A stretch of 64,000 bases of DNA from Amycolatopsis sp. FDAARGOS 1241 (GCF_016889705.1 NZ_CP069526.1:1178001-1242000), one strand, 5' to 3'. Positions 19,336 through 28,784 are shown, counted from the first letter of the stretch. The notes: generated from the letters alone by a model not told the origin. Made by a program: numbers and translations.

Positions 19336-19889
19336 CCCAGGATCTCCGCGGTGGACGTGACGGTGGCGAACTCGTCGTGCAGGTTCGCCGCCGTCACGCG
19401 GGTGAGCTCGTCGGCCGTGATCGTGGTGCCGTCCCGGGCGGTCAGATCGAACGTGAACGTCGCGTCGAGGGCGAACGTGACGTCGTAGCCGAGGTTCGCG
19501 CCCATGCGGGCGGTGGTCTCGCAGCATAAGTTGGTCTGGATGCCGGCGAGGACGAAGTCGCCGATGCCGTGGCGCTTGAGCCACGCGTCGAGGTCGACGT
19601 CGCCGAGGTCGACCTCGCCGAGGAACGCCGAGTTCACCTCCTTGCCGAACACCAGGTCGGGGCGGGCGCCATCGAGTTCGGGCGCGAAGTCGTGGCCGGG
19701 TTGCCCGGGGCGCAGCGGGGAATCTGGCTTCACGGAGTCGTGGTGCACGAGGACAACGTGGTCGCGGCGCCGCTGCCACGCGTCGAGCAGGGCTTTGATG
19801 TTGGCTTCCGCGGCCGGGTTGTTGCGCGGGCCCCAGAACCGCGCGTCGGAGAAGCCGCGCTGGACGTCGATGAGCAGGAGTGCGGTCAT
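19332..19889 (-). CDS. Isochorismatase-like cysteine hydrolase
   Basis: 185-residue cytosolic hydrolase. The catalytic triad is visible: D8 (LLLIDVQRGF), K83 (FGKEVNSAF) and C122 in TNLCCETTARMG. ATG at 19889; earlier in-frame starts extend over the divergent regulator's promoter. It converges on ehuA with a 4-base overlap of stops. Family members cleave isochorismate, N-carbamoyl compounds, nicotinamide and others; the substrate here is unknown. Its divergent neighbour is a dead GlxA-type regulator, a pairing common for such hydrolases. Confidence 0.88.
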   Translation of the reverse strand: MTALLLIDVQRGFSDARFWGPRNNPAAEANIKALLDAWQRRRDHVVLVHHDSVKPDSPLRPGQPGHDFAPELDGARPDLVFGKEVNSAFLGEVDLGDVDLDAWLKRHGIGDFVLAGIQTNLCCETTARMGANLGYDVTFALDATFTFDLTARDGTTITADELTRVTAANLHDEFATVTSTAEILG

Positions 19890-19959
19890 GCCTCGAGTTT
19901 CGGGCGCCGGTGGCGTCGAGGGGAGTGGCAGAAGGTGCGCGATCCGGTACTTTTCTGCC

Positions 19960-20950
19960 ATGCGGACGATCGGGGTGCTGCTCCTGCCGGGTACGCGGAT
20001 GTTCGATCTGGCCGTGGTCGCGGAGGTCTGGGCCCAGGACCGCACGGACAGCGGGATCGGCCCGTTCACCGTGCGGCGCGGGCCGGCGACCGACGCCGGT
20101 GTCGCCGTTCGGTGACGTCACGCCGACGCACGGGATCGCCGGGCTGGCCGGTTGCGACCTCGTGCTCGCTCCGGGCCGCGACGACCCGCTGGCCCCGGTG
20201 CCGTCGGCGGCACGCGCGGCGTTGCGGCGGGCGCACCGCTCGGGTGCCACGGTTGCGGGCCTGTGCTCGGGCGCGTTCACGTTCGCCGCGGCGGGCCTGC
20301 TCGACGGCCGGCCCGCGACCACCCTCTGGCGCGACTTCGACGCTCTTTCCGCCGCCGCACCGCGGGCTTCGCTGCGGCGGGACGTGCTCCACACCGAGGC
20401 CGGCGGCGTGCTGACCTCCGCCGGGGTCGTCGGCGGCCTCGACCTGTGCCTGCACCTCGTGCGCCGCGACCACGGCGCCGACGTCGCCGCGAAACTGGCG
20501 CGGCGGCTCGTGATGCCGTCCGCGCGCGAAGGCGGCCAGCCGCAGTACGTCGACAACTCGGTGCCCGGGGCACCCGCCCGGCCCGGGCTTTCGTCCACTT
20601 TGGACTGGGCGGTGGCGCGGCTGGGCGAGGACATCGGGGTGGCGGATCTGGTGGTGCACGCGGGGATGAGCGAGCGGACGTGCCACCGCGAGTTCGCGGC
20701 CGTCACCGGGGTGACGCCGGGTCGGTGACTGCGCGCGCAACGCGTGCGTTACGCGCAGCAACTGCTGGAGACCACGGAGCTGTCGGTGGAGCGCGTCGCG
20801 CAGCGGTCGGGCCTGGGCACGGCGGCGAACCTGCGCCGCCGGCTGCGCGCGGAGCTCGGCGTCGGGCCCGCTTCGTGCCGGCGCACGTTCCGTTCCGCGC
20901 CGAGCGGGGTTACGGTCGGGGCATGGGCGAGTACGAGCACCTCCTCGTGA
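19960..20950 (+). pseudogene. GlxA/AraC-type transcriptional regulator, frameshift plus nonsense
   Basis: Remnant of a DJ-1/PfpI-AraC fusion activator. The N-terminal domain begins MRTIGVLLLPGTRMFDLAVV and breaks by frameshift near 20100. It resumes in another frame as PFGDVTPTHGIAGLAGCDLV with the nucleophile elbow GLCSGAFTFAAAGLL. The AraC domain reads VADLVVHAGMSERTCHREFA, then PGR followed by an in-frame TGA (20726-20728) where the family has Trp (PGRW), then LRAQRVRYAQQLLETTELS. A substitution-type stop plus an indel argues for genuine decay. Divergent from the isochorismatase. Confidence 0.8.
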
Positions 20951-21696
20951 AACGCGACGGCGACACGATCACCATCACGATGAACCGCGCGGCGCGGCGC
21001 AACTCGCTGTCCGCCGAGCACCTGACCGAGCTGCTCGCGGCCTTCCGCGAGGCCGGCAGCACCGACGCGACGGGCATCGTCCTCGCCGGCGCCGGCCCGG
21101 TCTTCTCCGCCGGCCACGACTTCGGTGACGTGGCTTCGCGGGACCTGATGGGCGTGCGGTCGCTGCTGACGCTGTGCACGGATCTGATGCGGACCGTGCA
21201 GTCGGTGCCGCAGGTGGTCGTCGCGCGCGTGCACGGCCTGGCCACCGCGGCGGGCTGCCAGCTGGTGGCGTCGTGCGACCTCGCCGTCGCGGCGTCGTCG
21301 GCGGGTTTCGCCCTCCCCGGCGGCAAGGGCGGGTGGTTCTGCCACACCCCGGCCGTTCCGGTGGCGCGGTCCATCGGGCGCAAGCGCTTGATGGAGATGG
21401 CGCTGACAGGTGACGTCGTGCCCGCTGAGGTCGCGCTGGACTGGGGCCTGGTCAACTACGTCGTCCCCGACGACGAGCTGGACTCCGCCGTGGCCGACCT
21501 CCTGGCCCGCGCCACGCGCGGCAGCCGCGCCGGCAAGACGATGGGCAAGCTCACCCTCTACGCCCAGCTCGACCGGCCCGAGGCCGACGCCTACGCGATC
21601 GCCCTCGAGGTCATGGCGTCCGCGTCGCAGCTGCCCGGCGCGCGCGAAGGGATGGCGGCGTTCCTGGAGAAGCGCAAGCCCGAGTGGCCGGACTGA
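20923..21696 (+). CDS. Enoyl-CoA hydratase/isomerase family protein
   Basis: 257-residue crotonase-fold enzyme acting on acyl-CoA thioesters. ATG at 20923 (MGEYEHLLVKRDGD). Oxyanion-hole segments SAGHDFGDV and HGLATAAGCQLVASCDLA are present; C-terminal FLEKRKPEWPD is typical of enoyl-CoA hydratase-related (ECHDC3-like) proteins. The start overlaps the end of the dead regulator. The pathway is unclear, as no other beta-oxidation gene is adjacent. Confidence 0.88.
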   Translation: MGEYEHLLVKRDGDTITITMNRAARRNSLSAEHLTELLAAFREAGSTDATGIVLAGAGPVFSAGHDFGDVASRDLMGVRSLLTLCTDLMRTVQSVPQVVVARVHGLATAAGCQLVASCDLAVAASSAGFALPGGKGGWFCHTPAVPVARSIGRKRLMEMALTGDVVPAEVALDWGLVNYVVPDDELDSAVADLLARATRGSRAGKTMGKLTLYAQLDRPEADAYAIALEVMASASQLPGAREGMAAFLEKRKPEWPD

Positions 21697-22023
21697 CCCC
21701 GTCAGCGCCCGATCCACCGCACTACTGAGGGAGGCAAGGGAAGAATTTCGGGGTGCTCCGTCGGGTATGGCTCGCTCGAGATGCGCGTTGAAGACCCGGG
21801 ATCCCCGTCGTCGTCGGGAAGAACCGGACACCTTGACTCGGTTCGGGGTCGATGCTTGGTAGAGGTAGACGGGTAGCTCGCCGCTGTCCGAGGAGCAGGA
21901 AATCGAGATTTTTCTCGATCCCTTCAGCGTGTGGGTCAGAGCTTGGCCAACGACCTTGCGGGTTCGGTCGCGCTCCAGCACACACGCGAAGTCGTAGCTA
22001 CCTCGATCAGCCTCCCGGTAGCT
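21697..22023. other. Non-coding stretch with a small hairpin before IS element 2
   Basis: About 330 bases, less GC-rich than the flanks, without a recognisable gene. It contains a perfect hairpin ATCGAGA-TTTT-TCTCGAT (21902-21919). An 87-residue frame on the minus strand (21722-21985) matches nothing recognised and lacks host codon bias, so it is not called. Probably decayed sequence bordering the insertion element. Confidence 0.4.
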
Positions 22024-22590
22024 CTAGCTGTGATGTCCGGGGACGTTGTCCCGGGTTGAATGGGTGACGGCCTGTCGCGCAGGCAGGTGAAGGCCTCCGG
22101 CTGTGAAGTGGAGCTGTGCAGGAACCGCTTCATCGACCGGAGGCCCCTAACGCCACCCTGACCCCGCGAACCCGGCTACGGCTGGCTCGCCTGGTCGTCG
22201 AGCAGAGCTGGACCTGCGCGGCGGCGGCGAAGATGTTCATGGTCGCTGCCAAGACCGCCGCGAAGCGGGCTGAGCGGTACCGGCACGAAGGCGAAGCCGG
22301 GATGATCGATCGCAGCTCGCGTCCGCACCACAGCCCGGCCCGCACCCCCGGCCCGGCGGTGCGGGCGATCGGACCCGCCCCTACGGACCCCAGACCAACG
22401 GAACCTCGGACGCTTCCACCGCACCCTGGGCGAAGGCTGTTCCTACGCCCGCGTCTACCCGAGCGAACAGCAGCGCCGAGCAGCACTACCCGACTGGCGC
22501 CACTTCTACAATCACCACCGAGCCCACAGCGCCATCGGAGGCCACCCACCGATCACCCGACTGACCAACCTCCCCGGACACCACACCTAG
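22024..22590 (+). mobile_element. Internally deleted IS481-type element (about 567 bp)
   Basis: Terminal inverted repeats at 22024-22048 and 22566-22590 match at 22 of 25 positions (core GTCCGGGGA / TCCCCGGAC). CTAG sits at both outer edges, consistent with the CTAG target duplication of IS481-family elements. A short inverted repeat GGCCTCCGG/CCGGAGGCC follows the left end, as in the element at 11.7 kb. Intact relatives are about 1 kb, so the middle of the element has been lost. The ends look functional, so it could be mobilised in trans if an active copy exists. Confidence 0.85.
22116..22590 (+). pseudogene. IS481-type transposase, central domain deleted and frameshifted
   Basis: The N-terminal HTH part (PNATLTPRTRLRLARLVVEQ, then SWTCAAAAKMFMVAAKTAAK and IDRSSRPHHSP) is joined directly to the C-terminal end. 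The latter lies in another frame from about 22385: PYGPQTNGTS, then GRFHRTLGEG and FYNHHRAHSAIGGHPP, ending at TAG 22588-22590 inside the right terminal repeat. The catalytic DDE core is absent. Inactive by deletion of roughly half the protein. Confidence 0.85.
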
Positions 22591-22681
22591 AGGTCCGATT
22601 TGACAGCTCGTTGGCCAGTCGAGGAAGCAATCGGAGACGAATCCGTGCTCAGGGGACTCGGCCATCGACGTCGTACGCCCG

Positions 22682-23221
22682 TCAGCCGCGTTCGTGCAGC
22701 AGCAAGAGCGTGTACGCGGCGATCGACTGCGCGTCCGTGATGCCGCCGGTGGAGATCATCTTCTCGACCTCCGCGCGGGTGAACCACGCCGTCGTCATGT
22801 CCTGCTCTTCGAGCTCGCGCTCGGGCTCGCCTTCGGTGAGGTCCGTGGCGAGGTAGACGTGGCCACGCTGGCTGGACATGCCCGGTGCGACCTCGAGCAG
22901 CCCGATCTCGGTGACGGTGCCCGCGCGCAGGCCCGTTTCCTCACGCAGCTCGCGGCGCGCGAGCTCGGCCGGCGGCGTCTCGGCGAGGTCGGGCGCCGTG
23001 CCCTGCGGGAACTCCCAGCGGCGTTCCCCGACGGGGTAGCGGAACTGGTCGACCAGCTGCACGCGGTCGCCGTCGAGCGGGATGACGAGGGCGTAGGCCG
23101 GTTTGTCGACCACACCGTAGATGCCTTCGCTGCCGTCGGGCCGGCGGATGGCGTCCTCCCGCACCGTCATCCAGTTGTTCCGGTACACCTCGCGGGTCGC
23201 GACACGCTGAATGGGGTCCAC
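22682..23221 (-). CDS. NUDIX hydrolase (ADP-ribose pyrophosphatase-like)
   Basis: 179-residue hydrolase of nucleoside diphosphates linked to another moiety. The Nudix region reads [19 protein letters not shown] with the RE-EExG core intact; spacing to the upstream Gly is one residue longer than the strict consensus, a variant seen in ADP-ribose pyrophosphatase-like proteins. Upstream [19 protein letters not shown] is typical of that group. It starts at 23221 and faces away from nucS, 37 bases apart, suggesting a shared promoter region. Confidence 0.87.
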   Translation of the reverse strand: MDPIQRVATREVYRNNWMTVREDAIRRPDGSEGIYGVVDKPAYALVIPLDGDRVQLVDQFRYPVGERRWEFPQGTAPDLAETPPAELARRELREETGLRAGTVTEIGLLEVAPGMSSQRGHVYLATDLTEGEPERELEEQDMTTAWFTRAEVEKMISTGGITDAQSIAAYTLLLLHERG

Positions 23222-23258
23222 TCGCCCAGTATCGCCGAGCCTGTCCTACCCTCGGCGG

Positions 23259-23918
23259 GTGCGTCTCGTGATCGCTCGCTGCCAGGTCGACTACGCCGGC
23301 CGCCTCACCGCCCACCTGCCGATGGCCACGCGCCTGCTGCTCGTCAAGTCGGACGGCTCCGTCTCGGTGCACTCCGACGACCGCGCGTACAAGCCGCTGA
23401 ACTGGATGAGCCCGCCCTGCTGGCTCATCGAGGACGGCAAGCTGTGGATCGTCGAGAACAAGCAGGGCGAGAAGCTCGTGATCTCGATCGAAGAGATCTA
23501 CCACGACCACGAGCAGGAACTGGGCGCCGAACCGGGCCTGCAGAAGGACGGCGTGGAAGCCCACCTGCAGGAGCTGCTCGCCGAGCACATCAAGACCCTC
23601 GGCGACGGCTACACCCTGGTGCGCCGCGAGTTCCCCACCGCGATCGGCCCGGTCGACATCATGGCCCGCGACGGGGAAGGCCAGTCGGTCGCCGTGGAGA
23701 TCAAGCGCCGCGGCGAGATCGACGGCGTGGAACAGCTGACGCGCTACCTCGAACTGCTCAACCGCGACCCGCTGCTGGCCCCGGTGTCCGGTGTGTTCGC
23801 CGCGCAGATCATCAAGCCGCAGGCCCGCACCCTCGCGGAGGACCGCGGCATCCGCTGCCTGACCCTCGACTACGACGCCCTGCGCGGCATCGAATCGGAC
23901 GAGTTCCGGTTGTTCTGA
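23259..23918 (+). CDS. nucS: Mismatch-specific endonuclease NucS/EndoMS
   Basis: Mismatch-cutting nuclease that replaces MutS/MutL repair in actinobacteria. 219 residues from the GTG at 23259; longer starts overlap the NUDIX promoter. The restriction-like active site is visible as D133 (GPVDIMARD) and E147/K149 (VAVEIKRRG). The last residues, DEFRLF, fit the C-terminal beta-clamp-binding tail of NucS. Orthologous to Rv1321. Presence of NucS is itself a marker of the organism's lineage. Confidence 0.95.
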   Translation: MRLVIARCQVDYAGRLTAHLPMATRLLLVKSDGSVSVHSDDRAYKPLNWMSPPCWLIEDGKLWIVENKQGEKLVISIEEIYHDHEQELGAEPGLQKDGVEAHLQELLAEHIKTLGDGYTLVRREFPTAIGPVDIMARDGEGQSVAVEIKRRGEIDGVEQLTRYLELLNRDPLLAPVSGVFAAQIIKPQARTLAEDRGIRCLTLDYDALRGIESDEFRLF

Positions 23919-24146
23919 ACCAGTCCGGGTGCCGTCAAGGGTTCCCGAGTCCGCGTTCCTGCCCGACCGGCCCCACGCCGGCGGCGGGAACCGGGCGGAA
24001 CCACCGGCCCCGGCCGCACGGTTGAACGGCGGAAACGCCCGCAATTCCGTGTCCCGCTGGGTGAAGCGAGTTGATTGATCATTCAGCTACCTCCTGGTAC
24101 ATGAAGAAGTGATCTCCTCGCACCCCAGTGGAAGGTGAACGAAACG

Positions 24147-24473
24147 ATGAGAAAAGGCCTGTACCTCGCCGGTGCCGTCACCGGGCTCGCGATGGTCGCG
24201 AGCGCCGCGCCTGCGCTCGCCGACACGGCGGACGTGGTTTTTTACTCCGGAGCGGGGCTCAGCGGTGTGCGCGAGGTGCCTGAGACGGGCACCCACGACG
24301 AATGCCTGCCGACTGCGCAGCGCAACACCTCCGCGGTCAACTACTCCGCAAACAGCATCCTGCTGTACTCCGGCCCGAACTGCACTGGCAGTGAGTTCGC
24401 GCTCGGCTCGCTGCACCAGGCGAACACCGTCTACGGCGGGTTCGTGAGCTACCGGGTCGTCCAGGCCTTCTGA
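24147..24473 (+). CDS. Small secreted beta/gamma-crystallin-like protein
   Basis: 108-residue exported protein. Signal peptide MRKGLYLAGAVTGLAMVASA, with predicted cleavage after APALA. The mature part has paired sheets with Gly/Ser/Cys motifs (VVFYSGAGLSGVREV; LLYSGPNCTGSEFALGSL) resembling beta/gamma-crystallin or peptidase-inhibitor I36 folds, and two Cys likely to pair. ATG 24147 has GGAAGG upstream (24130-24135). A free-standing gene; role unknown. Confidence 0.75.
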   Translation: MRKGLYLAGAVTGLAMVASAAPALADTADVVFYSGAGLSGVREVPETGTHDECLPTAQRNTSAVNYSANSILLYSGPNCTGSEFALGSLHQANTVYGGFVSYRVVQAF

Positions 24474-24732
24474 CGCGCACCGGCGCCGCGGACCGGAAGT
24501 GGTCCGGTCCGCGGTGAACCGGAAACGAATCGCAGCACAAAAGTGCGACGAATTCATTTCGAGCTGCGCCGTTCGAGTGAGCTCAAGAACCGTTGATGAG
24601 ATCTGTGTCACACTCGTTCCGAGGGGTTTCACGCCGTTTGCCGAGGCGTCCTGGGGCGATGGATTTCCAGCACTGTCAACGGATTTCGCGCTGCGTCGAA
24701 ATCCCTCCGGTAATCACGACGAGGAGGGAACG

Positions 24733-25503
24733 ATGCGTTATCGACCCATTGGTACCGACCCCGCCGACCCGCGGCTCGGCCGGTTCGTCCCCGACGACTG
24801 GCAGCACCTCGAGCGGTATCCGCTCACCGCGCTCGCCACGAAGGAAAGACCCGTGCGGACGCCGGTCGTCATCGGCGTCAACTGGTACCGAGAGTTCGAC
24901 GACCCGGAACCCGACGGGAAGTCCGGGGAGATGTTCATCGCCAAGGGTGGTTCGGTCACGACCGTCCGGGGTGGACACTGCGTGTGCCTCGAACCCGGCG
25001 GCACGCCGGACACCGACCAGTCGTACAACTTCTACAACCAGGGCGCGGAGGGCGCGTGCGTCGGCTTCGGCTGGTCGCGCTGCATGACGCTGTTCAACGG
25101 CGACGACTACGCGGCCCGCTGGCTGTGGGACGCCGCGAAGAAGCGCGACGAGTGGGCCGAGACCAATCCCGGTGACGAGAACGGCACGTCGGTCCGCGCC
25201 GCCGCCGAGGTGCTCAGGGAACTCGGTCACGTCGAGTGGCAGGACGAGTACTCCGACGACGACTGGCGGCGACGCGAGTCCTACACGCCCGACGTGAAGC
25301 AGGGCATCCGCGCCTTCCGCTGGGCCCGCACGGTCGACGAGGTCCACGCCGCCCTCGGCAACCACCGCGCGGACGAGCTCGGCGCCGTCCCGTTGCTGAA
25401 CTCCTGGGGCGCGAACTACCCGCACCGCGTGTGGCTTCCCGACGAGGTCCTCGATCGGCTCATCCGGGAGGAGGGCGAGATCGCCGTGCCCACCGATCGC
25501 TGA
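24733..25503 (+). CDS. Papain-like (C1-type) cysteine protease-like protein
   Basis: 256-residue protein without signal peptide. NQGAEGACVGFGWSRCM (Q103, C109) resembles the papain oxyanion/nucleophile motif, and LLNSWG (N223) the catalytic Asn motif. H205, 18 residues before N223, is a plausible catalytic His. Related proteins occur in actinobacteria and their phages. ATG at 24733 follows GGAGGG; a longer open frame upstream lacks a ribosome-binding site. A strong terminator follows. Protease activity is inferred from motifs. Confidence 0.65.
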   Translation: MRYRPIGTDPADPRLGRFVPDDWQHLERYPLTALATKERPVRTPVVIGVNWYREFDDPEPDGKSGEMFIAKGGSVTTVRGGHCVCLEPGGTPDTDQSYNFYNQGAEGACVGFGWSRCMTLFNGDDYAARWLWDAAKKRDEWAETNPGDENGTSVRAAAEVLRELGHVEWQDEYSDDDWRRRESYTPDVKQGIRAFRWARTVDEVHAALGNHRADELGAVPLLNSWGANYPHRVWLPDEVLDRLIREEGEIAVPTDR

Positions 25504-25513
25504 GCGGGGCGCA

Positions 25514-25553
25514 GGGCTTCGTTTCCCCAGTTCAGGCTGGGGAGACGAAGCCC
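25514..25553 (+). terminator. Hairpin terminator after the papain-like gene
   Basis: A 17-bp stem (25514-25530 with 25537-25553) with one G-U pair and a 6-base loop TTCAGG; arms begin GGGCTTCGT and end ACGAAGCCC. No long T-run follows. It starts 10 bases after the stop codon. Confidence 0.75.
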
Positions 25554-25667
25554 TCTCAGGGGAAAGTTCGTGTCGGCGTGCCACCGCCAAATCTATGCAG
25601 TACTGTCCGGATCTGACAGGACGCTGGTGTTTCCTGTGGGAAAATGTTTGATTCGGAGGTGGCTCGG

Positions 25668-27368
25668 GTGCAGGTCCTTGCCGACGCGAACCTGCGGCTC
25701 GACGCGAGTCCTATCGACTACATCGAGCTGGCGTTCTACTTCGTGCTGGTGCTCGGCATCGGCTATCTGGCCCGCAGGCAGGTGTCGAGCAGCCTCGACT
25801 TCTTCCTCTCCGGGCGCTCGCTCCCGGCGTGGGTGACCGGGCTCGCGTTCATCTCGGCCAACCTCGGCGCCATCGAGGTCATGGGCATGTCGGCCAACGG
25901 GGCCGAGTACGGCCTGCCGACCGCCCACTACTTCTGGATCGGCGCGATCCCCGCGATGCTGTTCCTCGGCGTCGTGATGATGCCCTTCTACTACGGCTCC
26001 AAGGTCCGCAGCGTGCCGGAGTTCATGCTCCGCCGGTTCGGCCCCGCCGCGCACTGGGTCAACGGCGCCAGTTTCGCGCTCGCGCAGATCCTGATCGCCG
26101 GCGCGAACCTGTACCTGCTGGCCAGCGTCGTGAACCTGCTGCTGGGCTGGCCGATCTGGGTCTCGATCATCGTCGCGGCCGTCATCGTCCTCACCTACAC
26201 CGCGCTCGGCGGCCTGTCGGCGGCCATCTACAACGAGGTGCTGCAGTTCTTCGTCATCCTCGCCGCGCTGATCCCGCTCACGATCGTCGGCCTGTACAAG
26301 GTCGGCGGCTGGAACGGCCTGATCGAGAAGGTGACCAACAGCCCGGGCGGCGCCGCGCAGACCCACTCGTGGCCGGGCAACCAGCTGACCGGGTTCGGCA
26401 GCAACTTCCTGTCGGTCCTCGGCCTGGTCTTCGGTCTCGGGTTCGTGCTCTCGTTCGGTTACTGGACCACGAACTTCGTGGAGGTCCAGCGCGCCATGGC
26501 GTCGAAGAGCATGTCGGCCGCCCGCCGCACGCCGATCATCGGCTCGTTCCCGAAGATGTTCATCCCGTTCGTCGTGATCATCCCCGGCATGGTCGCCGCG
26601 GTGACCGTCACCGAACTGCAGGGCGCGAACAAGCAGGCGCTGCTGGACGGGCACGCCGCGCCCAGCGGGGCGACCTTCAACAACGCCCTGCTGCTGCTCA
26701 TGCGCGACGTGCTGCCCAACGGCATCCTCGGCGTCGCCATCGCGGGCCTGCTCGCCTCGTTCATGGCCGGCATGGCGGCGAACCTGAGCTCGTTCAACAC
26801 CGTGTTCACCTACGACATCTTCCAGACGTACCTGGTGAAGAACCGGCCCGACAAGTTCTACCTGAGCACGGGCCGCGTCGTGACCATGGTTGCGACGGTG
26901 CTGGCGATCTTCACCGCGTTCATCGCTTCGACGTACTCGAACCTGATGGACTACCTGCAGACGCTGTTCTCCTTCTTCAACGCGCCGCTGTTCGCCACGT
27001 TCATCCTCGGCATGTTCTGGAAGCGGATGACGAAGGCGGCGGGCTGGTCCGGCCTGGTGTTCGGTACCGCGGCGGCCGTCGTGATCTTCGTGCTCAGCAA
27101 GGTCGGCACGTTCACCCTGCCCGGCCAGGGCGTCAGCTTCGTGGCCGCGATCGCGGCATTCGTGGTCGACATCGCGGTGAGCGTGGGGGTCACCTACCTG
27201 ACCAAGCCCAAGCCCGACGCGGAACTGGTCGGCCTCGTCTACTCGCTCACCCCGCGCGAGTCGCTCAAGCACGAGACCACCGGTGAGGATGCGGGCTGGT
27301 ACCGCAAGCCCGTACTGCTCGCCGGGATCGCCGCCGTCATCACCATCGTCCTGAACTTCGCCTTCTAG
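25668..27368 (+). CDS. Sodium:solute symporter (SSS family)
   Basis: About 566-residue transporter with roughly 13-14 membrane helices. The N-terminal SGRSLPAWVTGLAFISANLG and the internal LTYTALGGLSAAIYNEVLQF are hallmark SSS segments. GTG 25668 is chosen because GGAGG lies 8 bases upstream; ATG 25644 is an alternative adding 8 residues. A small two-helix protein follows 13 bases downstream and is probably co-transcribed. The substrate is not clear; SGLT-like sugar or organic-acid uptake is possible. Confidence 0.88.
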   Translation: MQVLADANLRLDASPIDYIELAFYFVLVLGIGYLARRQVSSSLDFFLSGRSLPAWVTGLAFISANLGAIEVMGMSANGAEYGLPTAHYFWIGAIPAMLFLGVVMMPFYYGSKVRSVPEFMLRRFGPAAHWVNGASFALAQILIAGANLYLLASVVNLLLGWPIWVSIIVAAVIVLTYTALGGLSAAIYNEVLQFFVILAALIPLTIVGLYKVGGWNGLIEKVTNSPGGAAQTHSWPGNQLTGFGSNFLSVLGLVFGLGFVLSFGYWTTNFVEVQRAMASKSMSAARRTPIIGSFPKMFIPFVVIIPGMVAAVTVTELQGANKQALLDGHAAPSGATFNNALLLLMRDVLPNGILGVAIAGLLASFMAGMAANLSSFNTVFTYDIFQTYLVKNRPDKFYLSTGRVVTMVATVLAIFTAFIASTYSNLMDYLQTLFSFFNAPLFATFILGMFWKRMTKAAGWSGLVFGTAAAVVIFVLSKVGTFTLPGQGVSFVAAIAAFVVDIAVSVGVTYLTKPKPDAELVGLVYSLTPRESLKHETTGEDAGWYRKPVLLAGIAAVITIVLNFAF

Positions 27369-27381
27369 GAGGACGACCGCC

Positions 27382-27678
27382 ATGGCAATCGAACCCACCT
27401 CGCGGCCGCGCAAGGGCGGCGCGTTCGACATCCGCCTGATCATCGCCCTGCTCACGGGTGTGTACGGCATCATCCTGACGGTCATGGGCATCGCGTTCTA
27501 CACCGAAGCCGACGAGCAGAAGGCGGCCGGCGTGAACATCAACCTGTGGGCGGGGATCGCTCTGCTGGTGTTCACCGCGCTGATGGTGCTGTGGGCGAGC
27601 CTGCGCCCGCTCATCGTGCCGCCGCGGCAGGACCAGACCGACGAGTCCGGCACCGACGAACCGCCGGTGGCCGGATAA
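27382..27678 (+). CDS. Small two-helix membrane protein linked to the symporter
   Basis: 98 residues with two membrane helices (FDIRLIIALLTGVYGIILTV and IALLVFTALMVLWASL) and a charged C-terminus. Start ATG 27382 with AGGAGGA just upstream, 13 bases after the symporter stop, so likely an accessory subunit translated with it. No named family was recognised; similar small proteins accompany SSS symporters in actinobacteria. Confidence 0.75.
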   Translation: MAIEPTSRPRKGGAFDIRLIIALLTGVYGIILTVMGIAFYTEADEQKAAGVNINLWAGIALLVFTALMVLWASLRPLIVPPRQDQTDESGTDEPPVAG

Positions 27679-27715
27679 GCGCGTTGTCCGGACAGCCGGG
27701 CGGGCTGCCGCTAGC

Positions 27716-28714
27716 GTGCCCCGCGTGCACGATCTGAAGCGCGGCCAGTCGCCGAAGTTGTTCGCCCTGGTGGTGGCCGGTGTGCTCGGCCTGAGCGCCT
27801 GCGGCGGTCCGGACCTCGGCAAGCAGAACTTCCCCCGCACCACCGTCGCCGCTTCGGGCGGGGACACCGGCAGCGGGCCCATCACCGACCCGGCGGTCAC
27901 GGTGGCCGCGCTGCGACCGTTGCTGCCGTGCCAGTTCCTCGACCAGGCTTCGCTCACGCCGCTCGGTGCGCCCGAGGGTGAACCCGAAGCGGAAACCGTG
28001 AGTTTCGCCGAGTGCCGGGCCAAGGTGAAGGACGCGGGCGGCAAGGAGATCTCGGTGACCGCCGAAGTCGGGGCCATCGTGGTGTTCGCTTCGGACAAGA
28101 CGACCGGCCAGGTCGGCGGGCTCCCGCAGGTCGAGGTGCCGGACCAGACCGGTGGCTCCTGTTCGGTCAGTGCGCTGACTTCGCGCACGCCCAACCTCGG
28201 CCTCACGTTCGACATCGACTACAGCGGCGGCGATCCGTGTGCGGCCGGACGCACACTGCTGCGGTCCGCCGTGCCGAAGCTGCACAATTCGCCGCAGAAG
28301 TACCCCGAGGCCAAAGGATCCGTCGTCACGGCGGATCCCTGCACGATGCTCGACCAGTCCGCCGTGGACGGCGTGGTGAAAAACGCCAGGCCCGAGGCGA
28401 CCGGGCTGCACAGCTGCCAGTGGGGTGACAGCGGGACGATCGCGGTGCGGTTCAACCCGGGCGTCCCGCCGGTCGAGGGCGGCGGCTGGGTGAAGACCGA
28501 CGTGGGCACCGCGAGCCAGGCCTTCGCCAAGAAGGGCACGGGCCCGAGTTCGACCTGTGAGGTGCAGTGGCAGCACCGGCCGTGGCAGGGCGAGGGCGGC
28601 GAACTCGTCCAAGTGCAGTACACGAACTACAACGCTCAGGCTGACCAGGACGACCCGTGCGGCAAGGTGACGGGGCTGGCGAAACAGGTGGCCACGAAAC
28701 TGCCCCGGCCCTGA
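27716..28714 (+). CDS. DUF3558-type lipoprotein
   Basis: 332-residue exported lipoprotein: basic n-region (LKRGQSPKL), hydrophobic core and lipobox LSAC. The mature part contains two DUF3558-like repeats, each with paired cysteines (LPCQFLDQASL ... ECRAKVK; DPCTMLDQSAVDG ... HSCQWGD). GTG 27716 is used; GTG 27725 is equally possible. Function unknown; DUF3558 proteins are abundant in Amycolatopsis and mycobacteria. Confidence 0.75.
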   Translation: MPRVHDLKRGQSPKLFALVVAGVLGLSACGGPDLGKQNFPRTTVAASGGDTGSGPITDPAVTVAALRPLLPCQFLDQASLTPLGAPEGEPEAETVSFAECRAKVKDAGGKEISVTAEVGAIVVFASDKTTGQVGGLPQVEVPDQTGGSCSVSALTSRTPNLGLTFDIDYSGGDPCAAGRTLLRSAVPKLHNSPQKYPEAKGSVVTADPCTMLDQSAVDGVVKNARPEATGLHSCQWGDSGTIAVRFNPGVPPVEGGGWVKTDVGTASQAFAKKGTGPSSTCEVQWQHRPWQGEGGELVQVQYTNYNAQADQDDPCGKVTGLAKQVATKLPRP

Positions 28715-28717
28715 AGC

Positions 28718-28748
28718 TTGGCAGGGGGTGCCTCCGGGCGACTAGGTT
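28718..28748 (+). promoter_or_regulatory. Candidate promoter of the dha operon
   Basis: TTGGCA (28718-28723) and TAGGTT (28743-28748) are separated by 19 bases and lie 36 bases upstream of the dhaK start. Acceptable matches to SigA-type -35/-10 hexamers, with slightly long spacing. Confidence 0.3.
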
Positions 28749-28784
28749 GGGGGAACCACCACGCCGACGTGCCGGAGGTCCGCC

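Noticed and set aside
21722..21985. 87-residue minus-strand open frame between enoyl-CoA hydratase and IS element 2
   Set aside because: No ribosome-binding site, no host codon bias and no recognisable domain.
24733..25503. Papain-like protein considered as a circularly permuted protease because GGHCVC precedes the Cys motif
   Set aside because: H205, 18 residues before the Asn motif, fits the normal Cys-His-Asn order, so permutation is not needed.
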